Origin: Methanobrevibacter thaueri
GTDB taxonomy: Archaea > Methanobacteriota > Methanobacteria > Methanobacteriales > Methanobacteriaceae
DNA length: 34,243 bases
Direction of reading: 5' to 3'
NCBI RefSeq assembly: GCF_015062905.1
Contig: NZ_SUTK01000018.1
Location: forward strand, 1-34,243
In this document: piece by piece, positions 22,604-30,453 of the stretch
Numbering within the stretch: position 1 is the stretch's first letter
Layout of the letters: every line of letters starts with the position of its first letter
The notes under the pieces: generated by a model
Databases searched by the model: none
Seen by the model: the letters and a program-made list of their open reading frames with translations, nothing else
Told to the model about the DNA's origin: nothing
Translations under genes and position numbers: made by a program

Positions 22604-23318
22604 AATAATTTTCAACAAGGTTACGGGTCTCATTGAGTGATTCCATAGGTATGCCCTTTGGCATCGCTCCAAGCTCACCGTCAACATCTTTCAGGATACT
22701 TCCGTTCATACCTAAAAACATGCCTTCGCTGACGATATCGCTGAATGATTGCGGAGGCAATAAGGAAACTCCTACCTTATTGTCGTCTTTAACGTTCGTG
22801 TCATTGGTTACAACAGTTATGGCGCGTTTTCCAAGGTTGACATTACAAAGCATAAGTTTGTCGTTTTGAGGATGTCCGGTAACGCTCATGACCTCTCCGA
22901 CTTTGATGTCCACTCCCATTATAGGGTCGTTTATCGGACCTAATGCCAAGCGGTCTTTTAAGCCAATGATTGAATCAAGGAAAAACCTGACCTTTGCAAT
23001 GTTTTCCTGGGTCTTTTGCCTATCTTCCTTTGGAGCGTTGCTTAGGAATTTCTTATTCCAGTCATCTCCGCCTAAACATTCGATGATGTTTAAAGCCTTT
23101 TCAGTTAAGGTAGCAACATCCGGAGAATTCACCAGTTCGTCTCCTTCAAGGTAAGAATAAGTTAATGACTGAAAGTCACTGTTCATCTGCTTTCCTAATT
23201 CAATGGCCTGTTTTTTATTCCAGCTTCCGCGAAATGATGCTGTCGGAATAAGATTCAGGTAATTTTCTCTTGCTTTGCTTGCCACTAAAATTCTATAATC
23301 TTTTGTTGTATCCCACAT
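22596..23318 (-). CDS. tRNA-binding-domain protein
   Basis: 240 residues. The first ~120 are a helical region without a recognised fold. From about 130, VDIKVGEVMSVTGHPQNDKLMLCNVNLG followed by VTNDTNV is the EMAP-II/MetG-beta-type OB-fold that binds tRNA. Such free-standing proteins in methanogens are annotated as tRNA-binding proteins; they may assist methionyl-tRNA or other synthetases. GAGGA lies 7 nt before the ATG, and an AAATATAAATT TATA-like box is near 23341-23353. Confidence 0.82.
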   Translation of the reverse strand: MWDTTKDYRILVASKARENYLNLIPTASFRGSWNKKQAIELGKQMNSDFQSLTYSYLEGDELVNSPDVATLTEKALNIIECLGGDDWNKKFLSNAPKEDRQKTQENIAKVRFFLDSIIGLKDRLALGPINDPIMGVDIKVGEVMSVTGHPQNDKLMLCNVNLGKRAITVVTNDTNVKDDNKVGVSLLPPQSFSDIVSEGMFLGMNGSILKDVDGELGAMPKGIPMESLNETRNLVENYLK

Positions 23319-23485
23319 TTAAAGTCCTCTTTTTAGTCTAATTTATATTTTAAATTTATAATTTTATAAATTTTTTGCAAAAAAGAATTTTCAAAAGTTT
23401 AAAAAACATAAAGTATTTATATTAACAATTAAATAAAATTATACATATTTATTTATATTATTAATATTATACTTGGGTGTAAAAC

Positions 23486-23890
23486 ATGGTAGAAGTTTCA
23501 AAATTACGTAGTTTAGATATTTATACCAACACAGGACACTATGTTGGTCGTGTAGAAGATGTTGTTCTTAACATTAGATTAGGAACTATTTCAAAATTAC
23601 AAGTCAGGGCAATTGAACAACAACCAAAACCTGCTGGTTTCATGAATTCATTTTTAGGAACAATTCGTGGTGAAATGCCTGAAGACAACAATATGAGATC
23701 TTTCCAAAATGATTTGTTGACAGTTGACTTTGATAAAGTTCAAGCTATTGGGGACATTATGTTAATCAATCCTAGGGACATTAAAAAGATGGTTCCAGAA
23801 CCACAAATCCCTGAAGCTACTGTTCCTAAACCAGAAACCCCTCAACCACAAGGCGAAACTCAAAGCCAATTCGAAACTGAAAGATTATAA
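23486..23890 (+). CDS. PRC-barrel domain protein
   Basis: 134 residues. A PRC-barrel covers about 1-90 (VSKLRSLDIYTNTGHYVG, VEDVVLNIRLGTISKLQVR and the later AIGDIMLINPRDI). The C-terminal 40 residues are Pro/Gln/Glu-rich and disordered (PEPQIPEATVPKPETPQ). Short archaeal PRC-barrel proteins are widespread in Euryarchaeota and have been linked to cell division or RNA processing in some species. A TATA-rich promoter and a GGGTG site precede the start; T-runs at 23911-23928 could terminate it. Confidence 0.85.
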   Translation: MVEVSKLRSLDIYTNTGHYVGRVEDVVLNIRLGTISKLQVRAIEQQPKPAGFMNSFLGTIRGEMPEDNNMRSFQNDLLTVDFDKVQAIGDIMLINPRDIKKMVPEPQIPEATVPKPETPQPQGETQSQFETERL

Positions 23891-23908
23891 TTAATCTTTC
23901 TCTAATTC

Positions 23909-23930
23909 TTTTTTTAAACTTTTTTTCTAG
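23909..23930 (+). terminator. T-run terminator after the PRC-barrel gene
   Basis: Two runs of seven or more T separated by AAAC lie 20-40 nt past the stop. This is the usual archaeal form of terminator, without a required stem. Confidence 0.4.
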
Positions 23931-23939
23931 CGTGATACA

Positions 23940-24704
23940 ATGAAAGTAGGTATTATCGGCTGCGGAGCTATTGCTAATATTATAACAACCAGCATTGTTT
24001 CTGAACAGAACGGCATTGACATTGCATACTTCTATGATAAGGATATCGAAAGGGCTGAAAATCTGGCAAGCCTTGGAGGCGGTGTTGCTGTACTCACATT
24101 TGAAGACATGCTGGATGATGTTGATTTGATATTGGAATGCGCCTCACCGGATTCAGTTAAATATTTTGCACCGCTTATCCTGGAGAATGGTGTTGACATG
24201 ATAATCATGAGCATTGGTGCATTTATGGATAAGGATTTCTACAATCAGGCCTTAAGGATAGCTGAAGATAATGGTGCTAAAATCCATTTGCCTTCTGGAG
24301 CCGTTGTGGGTCTGGATGGAATCAAGGCAGTTGCCAAATTCGGTCTTAAGGAAGTGAGCCTCGTTACAAGGAAATCACCTAAATCTCTCGGAAAGGACAT
24401 CGACACTGAAGAGGTCCTGTTTGAAGGTAAAGCTTCCGATGCTGTTAAGGAATTCCCATTGAACATCAATGTTGCAGCGACCATAAGTATGGCATGCAAC
24501 ATGGATATTGACGTCAAGATCATTGTTGATCCGAAAGTCGATAGGAATGTCCATGAAATCACAGCAAGCGGAGACTTCGGTGAATTCAAGACAATAACAA
24601 TGAACTATCCGTGTGCCGCAAATCCGAAAACCAGCATGCTGGCTGCACTTTCAGCAATCAGATTACTTAAAAGCTTCAATGAAACCATTAGCGTGGGCAT
24701 GTAA
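23940..24704 (+). CDS. nadX: L-aspartate dehydrogenase
   Basis: 254 residues, the family's length. An N-terminal Rossmann fold with GCGAIAN (7-13) binds NAD(P). Later NVAATISMACNMDIDVKI and the NVHEITASGDFGEF segment, with its catalytic His, match NadX. It converts aspartate to iminoaspartate, the first step of de novo NAD synthesis together with quinolinate synthase NadA, which is not in the window. Its stop codon abuts the thg1 start with no gap, so expression is coupled to thg1 and the JAMM gene. Confidence 0.9.
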   Translation: MKVGIIGCGAIANIITTSIVSEQNGIDIAYFYDKDIERAENLASLGGGVAVLTFEDMLDDVDLILECASPDSVKYFAPLILENGVDMIIMSIGAFMDKDFYNQALRIAEDNGAKIHLPSGAVVGLDGIKAVAKFGLKEVSLVTRKSPKSLGKDIDTEEVLFEGKASDAVKEFPLNINVAATISMACNMDIDVKIIVDPKVDRNVHEITASGDFGEFKTITMNYPCAANPKTSMLAALSAIRLLKSFNETISVGM

Positions 24705-25427
24705 ATGAAAGATTATGAGGTTTATTCATCTCTGAAAGTTCCGAAAAACTCAAAAGTCATTGTTCGTCTGGATGGCAGAGCTTTTCATAAGTTGGCTAAG
24801 GATTTGGACTTAACCAAGCCCTATGATGAAAACTTCTATCGTGTGATGGCGAAAGTTTGTGAAGACCTCTTCAAGGAGTTTTCTCCAAGTTTTGTTTATA
24901 CCTTTTCAGATGAAATAAGCTTGCTTTTTGATGATCTTCCTTTCGATGGAAGAATTGAAAAAATAAATTCTGTAATGGCGGGTTTCACGTCCAGCTCTTT
25001 TGTAATAAATTATGATGCTGATTTCAAAAAGCCTCCTGCTTTTGATTCAAGGATAATTCCAATTAATGATGAGGATATACTGGATTATTTCAAGTGGAGG
25101 CAGGATGAATCATGGACGAATTGCGTCAATTCCCATGGGATTTCATACCTCAAAAACAAGTATTCAAATAATGAAGCCAACGATAAAATAAATGGCATGA
25201 AGTTGAATGAAATACATGAATTATTGTTCCAAAATGGCATTAACTTAAATGATATTGAAACTTACAAAAAACGGGGAATAGGAATATATAGGAAAAATAA
25301 AAAAGTCGTCGGTTTTAACAAAAAGGAAAATAAAAACCAAACCTCGTATAGGAGCTATGTCTTCACAGATTGGGAGCTTCCGATTTTTAATGAGGATTTC
25401 TTCAGAAGCATTGGAGTGATTGAATGA
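24705..25427 (+). CDS. thg1: Thg1-like tRNA(His) guanylyltransferase / 3'-5' polymerase
   Basis: 240 residues. RLDGRAFHKL (21-30) carries Asp23 and YTFSDEISL (65-73) carries Asp69, the two metal-binding aspartates of Thg1. FDSRIIP and YFKWRQDESWTN, with the latter's NSHGI, are also conserved. Thg1 adds the extra G at the 5' end of tRNA-His; archaeal versions extend in a template-dependent 3'-5' direction and can repair tRNA 5' ends. It starts directly after the nadX stop and overlaps the JAMM gene by ATGA. Confidence 0.92.
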   Translation: MKDYEVYSSLKVPKNSKVIVRLDGRAFHKLAKDLDLTKPYDENFYRVMAKVCEDLFKEFSPSFVYTFSDEISLLFDDLPFDGRIEKINSVMAGFTSSSFVINYDADFKKPPAFDSRIIPINDEDILDYFKWRQDESWTNCVNSHGISYLKNKYSNNEANDKINGMKLNEIHELLFQNGINLNDIETYKKRGIGIYRKNKKVVGFNKKENKNQTSYRSYVFTDWELPIFNEDFFRSIGVIE

Positions 25428-26131
25428 GTTTCATCTCAAAGATACTTGGAAATAAGGATGAGGAATTCACAGAGGTCCGCGTTGACCGTGAAGTTCTCGA
25501 ATCCGTAATATATTACTCAAAAAAATCCTATCCAAATGAGTTTTTGGCATTCTTTGACGGCGAAATAAAGGATAAGATTCTATACATCACCGGTTTGATA
25601 TTCCTGCCTGGTGAACGCTCAGAAAACAGCGCCATAATACACACCGAATTGATTCCCATGAATACAAAATATATGGGTTCGGTCCATTCTCACCCGGGAC
25701 CAAGTGCCAGACCTTCAGATGCTGATTTAAGGACATTTTCAAGAAACGGATACTTCCACATGATCGTATGCCTGCCATATTCAATTGAAACATTCAAATC
25801 ATATGACAGATATGGCCAGCCAATGGACTATACATTAGGGGATTATACAGATTTCAGTGAAAACAATCCTGATGACTTTTTTGATGAAAGTGATGTCGTA
25901 ACAGATAATGATGAGTTTAAACCTGGATTTTTTGATGAGGATGATGATGAATTCTTCAAGACTCTTGATGACGAGCGAAAAGACTATTATGAGGATTTCG
26001 AAAAGAGAAATCAGTTTGAAAGGCAACCTCAAGTGCAAATAATCTCCAATACAAAAATGCCTCAGCAGGTCATCAGAATAGAACTTAATCCTGATGGCAG
26101 TGTAAGAAAAATTAGTAAAAATAAAAAATAA
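25424..26131 (+). CDS. JAMM/MPN+ metalloprotease with acidic C-terminal extension
   Basis: 235 residues. The N-terminal domain (about 18-130) has a complete JAMM zinc site: Glu39, then HSHPGPSARPSDAD providing His88, His90, Ser98 and Asp101. Archaeal JAMM proteins such as HvJAMM1 remove ubiquitin-like SAMP modifiers, so desampylase activity is likely. The second half (about 145-205) is unusual: very acidic (DDFFDESDVV, DEDDDEF), then a basic end. The start overlaps the thg1 stop by four bases (ATGA), indicating coupled translation. A hairpin terminator at 26130-26159 ends the unit. Confidence 0.88.
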   Translation: MSFISKILGNKDEEFTEVRVDREVLESVIYYSKKSYPNEFLAFFDGEIKDKILYITGLIFLPGERSENSAIIHTELIPMNTKYMGSVHSHPGPSARPSDADLRTFSRNGYFHMIVCLPYSIETFKSYDRYGQPMDYTLGDYTDFSENNPDDFFDESDVVTDNDEFKPGFFDEDDDEFFKTLDDERKDYYEDFEKRNQFERQPQVQIISNTKMPQQVIRIELNPDGSVRKISKNKK

Positions 26132-26159
26132 AAAACAATTATGGTGAAAATTGTTTTTT
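26130..26159. terminator. Shared bidirectional terminator between the JAMM gene and serA
   Basis: AAAAAACAATT (26130-26140) and AATTGTTTTTT (26149-26159) form a perfect 11-bp stem with an 8-nt loop. It overlaps the stop codons of both convergent genes and supplies a T-run in each direction. Confidence 0.7.
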
Positions 26160-27732
26160 ATAATTCTAATCCGATAGCTTCATAAACATTGTCTAAAGCT
26201 TGGATTTCTTTGATTACGTCTTTTGGAATCTCTTTGTCTAAAGTCAGAACCATGATGGCTCTTCCGCCTTTTTCATCTCTTCCAACTTGCATGATTCCAA
26301 TGTTAACATTATGTTCGCCTAATTTTGTACCGATTTTACCTATGCTTCCAGGAACGTCTTCATATTTTGCAATGAACATGTGTCCTTCAGGAATAACATC
26401 TACCCAGTAGCCATTTACTTTCAGGATTCTTGCATCGTGTAAGTGAGTACCTTCTGCTGAGAAAGTGTCGGTTTCACTTTTTGCAATGACTTTAATCAAT
26501 GATTCGTATCCTTTTGCATTGTCTTTTCTTCCTTCGGTAATGCTTATGCCTCTTTCTTTAGCTACAATTGAAGCATTGACCGCATTTACCGGTGAGCTTA
26601 AGAATGGGTTTACGGCACCTTGAATGACTGTTCTTGATAAGATTTCAAGATTGTCAATTTCAGCTAATTCACCGCTGTAGACAATTTCAATCTCTTTGAT
26701 TTTACCGTTTACAGCCTGTGAAATGAAACTACCTAATTTTTCACATAATTCCATGTATGGAGCTAACTCTTGGTATGTGGTCTTGTCAATACGTGGCATG
26801 TTCAATACGTTTTTAGGGTTGTTTCCTTTAACCAATTCAATGATTTCATCCGCTACAATAATTGCAGCATCCCTTTGTGCCTCTTTGGTTGAAGCGGCAA
26901 TGTGAGGGGTTAGAACAATATTGTCCAATTCGAATAATTTTGAGTCTTCTGCAGGTGGTTCATCTTCAAATACATCTAATGCAGCACCACCTATTTTGTT
27001 GTTTGCTAATGCATCGTATAATGCATCCTCATCGATGACTCCTCCACGAGCACAGTTAACGATGTAAGCGGTATCCTTCATCACTTCAAATTGTTCAGTT
27101 GAAATTGAATGCTCGGTTTCAGGGGTTAATGGAACGTGGATTGTAATGAAATCAGCGTTTTTAAGCACTGTATCCAAATCGGTTAATTCTACGCCCATCT
27201 GTTTTGCAACTTCTTCAGGCAAGTATGGATCATATGCCATTGCATCCATTCCGAAAGCTTTGCATCTGTTTACCACTTGTGAACCGATTCTTCCCATACC
27301 GATTACACCAAGAGTTTTGTTTCTGAGTTCAACTCCCATGAATTTTTTCTTTTCCCATTTTCCTTCTTTGACGGATTTGTCTGCGATTGAGATTTTACGG
27401 GCCATGCTTAAGATTAAGCCCATAGTGTGTTCAGCCACAGTTACGGAAGTTGATTCTGGGGAGTTTACAACCATGACACCTTTTTCAGTTGCGGCATCTA
27501 AGTCGATGTTGTCCACTCCAACACCTGCTCTTGCAATGATTTGCAGATTGTCAGCTTTCTTAATAATGTCTGCTGTTAATTTTGTTCGACTTCTTACAAT
27601 GATTCCATTGTATTCATGGATGGTATCAGCTAATTCTTCAGGAGTGATGTCTGTGTCTACAACGACGTCAGCCACTTCCTTTAAATTTTCTATACCCTTT
27701 TCGTTAATAGCATCAGCAATAAGTACTTTCAT
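26158..27732 (-). CDS. serA: D-3-phosphoglycerate dehydrogenase
   Basis: 524 residues, the long type of SerA. Catalytic and NAD-binding halves: ARAGVGVDNIDL near 78, Rossmann GVIGMGRIGSQ near 145, the NCARGGVIDE segment near 230 and the catalytic TPHIAAST near 282. An intervening (ASB-type) domain follows from about 320, then a C-terminal ACT domain (KYEDVPGSIGKIGTKLGEHNVN...) which in this family binds serine for feedback control. It oxidises 3-phosphoglycerate in serine synthesis. GGTGA lies 5 nt before the ATG, with an AAATATAAATT-type TATA box about 50 nt further upstream. Confidence 0.95.
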   Translation of the reverse strand: MKVLIADAINEKGIENLKEVADVVVDTDITPEELADTIHEYNGIIVRSRTKLTADIIKKADNLQIIARAGVGVDNIDLDAATEKGVMVVNSPESTSVTVAEHTMGLILSMARKISIADKSVKEGKWEKKKFMGVELRNKTLGVIGMGRIGSQVVNRCKAFGMDAMAYDPYLPEEVAKQMGVELTDLDTVLKNADFITIHVPLTPETEHSISTEQFEVMKDTAYIVNCARGGVIDEDALYDALANNKIGGAALDVFEDEPPAEDSKLFELDNIVLTPHIAASTKEAQRDAAIIVADEIIELVKGNNPKNVLNMPRIDKTTYQELAPYMELCEKLGSFISQAVNGKIKEIEIVYSGELAEIDNLEILSRTVIQGAVNPFLSSPVNAVNASIVAKERGISITEGRKDNAKGYESLIKVIAKSETDTFSAEGTHLHDARILKVNGYWVDVIPEGHMFIAKYEDVPGSIGKIGTKLGEHNVNIGIMQVGRDEKGGRAIMVLTLDKEIPKDVIKEIQALDNVYEAIGLEL

Positions 27733-27932
27733 TTTTTCACCATAATTAACAATATTTAATCATAAATATTACTTAAATTTATATTTTTTATCATATTTAA
27801 AATATATTATACAAGCAATATTTTTAGAAAAAATTTTGTTTATGGGATAAAATTAATATTTTTTCATTTCTCGCCATATTTCTAATGGAAAATATTTTAT
27901 AGCATATTCTCTAATTAATAATTGGTGATATT

Positions 27933-28271
27933 ATGGTAAGTGTAGAAGAATTTCCAATTTCAACAGCAAATGACATTCCAGGATTTAAAATTGTAGAAAC
28001 AAAAGGTTTCATATACGGATTAACCGTCAGAAGCAGAGGTGCCGGAGGCCAAATCGGTGCGGGAATCAAATCTATTTTTGGTGGTGAAATCAAACAGTAT
28101 GTTACAATGATGGAAGAGTCTAGGGAAGAAGCATTGTACAGGGCAATCGACCATGCAAAGGAATTGGGTGCAAACGGTATTGTAGCAATCAGATTTGACT
28201 CAAATGAGATATCTGATGTAATGCAGGAAATCCTGGTATATGGAACTGCTGTTGTAGTCGAAAAGGAATAG
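27933..28271 (+). CDS. YbjQ/UPF0145 family protein
   Basis: 112 residues. The N-terminal IPGFKIVETKGFIYGLTVRS and the later SREEALYRAIDHAKELGANGIV, ending YGTAVVVE, match the YbjQ family, small proteins that assemble as pentamers with a possible metal/ligand site. Function unknown. GGTGAT precedes the ATG; the next gene starts 7 nt after the stop, so they are co-transcribed. Confidence 0.88.
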   Translation: MVSVEEFPISTANDIPGFKIVETKGFIYGLTVRSRGAGGQIGAGIKSIFGGEIKQYVTMMEESREEALYRAIDHAKELGANGIVAIRFDSNEISDVMQEILVYGTAVVVEKE

Positions 28272-28278
28272 TGATATA

Positions 28279-29073
28279 ATGTTTTTTGAGGATTTGGAGT
28301 ATAAAGAAAAAGCAATTCCGCAAACTATTCTGGGCTATGGCCCTTTTATGGCAGAGCTTTACTATGGACATAGATCAAGACTTTACTTGGATGACTTATA
28401 CAACAATCCTCAAAATGCCGCTGAAGTGATTGTGGAATCATACAATCAGGGTGTAAGGGCAATAAATCTTGTAAATGATTCCAACTTGCTTGAGGCATAT
28501 GACATTGCGGTTTCTGAAGGTTGTGAGATGAACGTGATAGCTACAATTGGAAAAAGTGATGTTGATTATCTGAATCCTAATTATGAGGTTGCAAAAGAAG
28601 TCGATTGGGATGAGGATATTGAGCTTTTCAGCCAATATGACTGTCCTTTGATGCTTGTTGATGAATTCATAACCGACGGGTATGACTGGAAACTTACTTC
28701 AAAAATATTGGAAAGGATTAATGATACAGGAGCGCTTTCAGGTCTTGTCACTGCATTTCCCTCAAGAACATCAGACCTGCTTGAGGATAATCTGGACATG
28801 GATCTGTTTGACTTTTACATGATTCCATACAACAGCCTGTCATATATGATGGACATCAGTGCATTCAACGCTTCCCAAAGACAGGAATTCATTGAAAAGA
28901 TTAAAAACCTAAATAAAAAAATCATCGCCACAAGAATACTTGCGGCCGGTGTATTAAAACCAAAAGAAGCGTTTACTTTTTATAAGAATGTCGATTTTGT
29001 AGATGCAATCTGCATGGGTGTCGCTAAGGTTGAGGAAGCCCGTGAAGACTTTGAATTATTGAAGCAATATTAA
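28279..29073 (+). CDS. Conserved methanogen protein of unknown function, probable TIM-barrel-like
   Basis: 264 residues, soluble. Beta-alpha alternation is regular: NLVNDSNLLEAYDIA, MNVIATIGKS, LMLVDEF, LSGLVTAFPS, FDFYMIPYNS, KKIIATRILAAGVLKP and VDAICMGVAKVEEA, ending like a barrel of about eight units. GVLKP and the IPYN loop resemble aldo/keto-reductase-like or aldolase-type barrels, but no catalytic set is clear. It is in an operon with ybjQ (7-nt gap) and its stop overlaps that of the convergent Cys-containing gene by four bases. I do not recognise a function. Confidence 0.65.
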   Translation: MFFEDLEYKEKAIPQTILGYGPFMAELYYGHRSRLYLDDLYNNPQNAAEVIVESYNQGVRAINLVNDSNLLEAYDIAVSEGCEMNVIATIGKSDVDYLNPNYEVAKEVDWDEDIELFSQYDCPLMLVDEFITDGYDWKLTSKILERINDTGALSGLVTAFPSRTSDLLEDNLDMDLFDFYMIPYNSLSYMMDISAFNASQRQEFIEKIKNLNKKIIATRILAAGVLKPKEAFTFYKNVDFVDAICMGVAKVEEAREDFELLKQY

Positions 29074-29456
29074 AGTTTGACAACTTCATATTCTTCAAAC
29101 GGAATGTATCCGTCATCTTCCAGGGACTGGTTCAAATCAGCCAATCCGTTGATTAAATCTTTTATATTTTTATTGGATGGCTTTTTGCCTGTAATCTGCA
29201 GGTATTGTCTAGGGGATATTTCACAGAATTCGCATTCGAAATTGCAGCATCTGTCCTTTTCTTCGCATCCGTATCCTTCCTGTTCCTCATCGGTTCCTAT
29301 AACAATATCATCCAAAATCCTTGAAACCCTTTCGTCTGATGCAAACATAGCTATTTTTTGGGTTTTTCCGCAGATTCCAATTGCTGTTTGACCTTTAAAA
29401 TTACAGACCCATTTTATCGGATAATTTTCCATATCAGTTATATTTAAGTTTTCCAT
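29070..29456 (-). CDS. Conserved small Cys-containing protein of unknown function
   Basis: 128 residues. The N-terminal third is beta-rich (YPIKWVCNFKGQTAIGI), then a cysteine cluster GCEEKDRCCNFECEFCE near 70-86, then PRQYLQITGKKP and a helical end. Five cysteines in 16 residues could bind Zn or an Fe-S cluster. AGAGGGAG overlaps the upstream HTH gene's stop codon, so it is translated from the same mRNA. Start at 29456 or an in-frame ATG eight codons on. Function not recognised. Confidence 0.65.
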   Translation of the reverse strand: MENLNITDMENYPIKWVCNFKGQTAIGICGKTQKIAMFASDERVSRILDDIVIGTDEEQEGYGCEEKDRCCNFECEFCEISPRQYLQITGKKPSNKNIKDLINGLADLNQSLEDDGYIPFEEYEVVKL

Positions 29457-29465
29457 ATTCTCCCT

Positions 29466-30398
29466 CTAGTTCTCTTTTCTCTCTTTAATCATTTTAAGTA
29501 ATTCCTTGGAATTTTCAAATTCCTTTAACTCCCAAGATTTAATGACCGGAACGGTGCCGATTGACTCTTTGATTTTGTCGTTGTTTATAATGAAAACAGG
29601 TTCTGAGGTTGTAACCATCGATAAATCCTTGAGAGGTATGGCCATTCTTTTCAGAGTCTTTTCACTTCGGTTCTTTTCAACATTTGCCATTAAAGGGGAA
29701 TGTTTGTCTGAGCTTTTCATTTTGGCCACTGCATCAAATGGACTTTTGTTTGTGGATATTACTCCATAACCCAGTTTTGATAAGTCATTAACGTCATCTG
29801 TAAATTTGATTTCATCTTTTTTAGGCTGCTGCAATAAGTCAATGTCCAAGGTTACCTTGGTGTTGAGGATTTCTTCGAGTATCATTGCTGTTTCGGTATT
29901 TGCCCTGACGATTCCGTTTTCATATTTGTACATTGTAGCACGGGACACATGTGCAAGGCTTGCAAGGTCTTTTAAGGACATTGAATACTCTTCACGGTAT
30001 TGCTTGATGACATTGCCGTCAATTTTAACGAAGTATCCTCCACGGTCGGCTAAAATTTCAGGTGATTCTCCATATAAGATCATGCTTTTCAATGTTTCAA
30101 AGCTGATTGTGGGGATTTCATATCTTTCGTAAACCACTCCAGCCTCTAAGAGACCATTTCTTGATTTTTCACCGATTATGATGGGTGAAGCTAGGAATAT
30201 ATTGGCCAATTGTTTCATTTCATGAGCATTCTGTTCATTGATGCTATCTATGTTTTGAAAGGTTTTTAAAAGTAATATTTTTAAGTCTTTTCTTGCTACA
30301 ATATCAAAAGAACCCTGATCATAGATATCAGAGGTTTTAAAACCCTGTGAGGTCAATAATTTTTCGATATTGTGTAACAGTTGGCTTCTTGTTAACAT
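29466..30398 (-). CDS. Archaeal HTH (XRE-type) transcriptional regulator
   Basis: 310 residues. The N-terminal ~100 residues have an Mrr/endonuclease-like fold pattern (FDIVARKDLKILLLKTF). A helix-turn-helix of XRE type follows near 128-180 (YREEYSMSLKDLASLAHVSRATMYKYENG). The C-terminal part (about 215-305) is a further domain of this archaeal family of putative regulators (MJ0164-like). The ATG at 30398 is preferred to a TTG two codons upstream because GAGGATTTG lies before it. It is transcribed divergently from tiaS across 55 bp and leads the short operon with the Cys-containing gene. Confidence 0.85.
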   Translation of the reverse strand: MLTRSQLLHNIEKLLTSQGFKTSDIYDQGSFDIVARKDLKILLLKTFQNIDSINEQNAHEMKQLANIFLASPIIIGEKSRNGLLEAGVVYERYEIPTISFETLKSMILYGESPEILADRGGYFVKIDGNVIKQYREEYSMSLKDLASLAHVSRATMYKYENGIVRANTETAMILEEILNTKVTLDIDLLQQPKKDEIKFTDDVNDLSKLGYGVISTNKSPFDAVAKMKSSDKHSPLMANVEKNRSEKTLKRMAIPLKDLSMVTTSEPVFIINNDKIKESIGTVPVIKSWELKEFENSKELLKMIKERKEN

Positions 30399-30453
30399 AG
30401 TCAAATCCTCACTTAAACTATATATTAATTCAACATTAAATATATTTTAGTAG

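Noticed and set aside
27146..27745. 199-codon plus-strand ORF
   Set aside because: Antisense shadow of serA; serA has all conserved motifs in the opposite strand.
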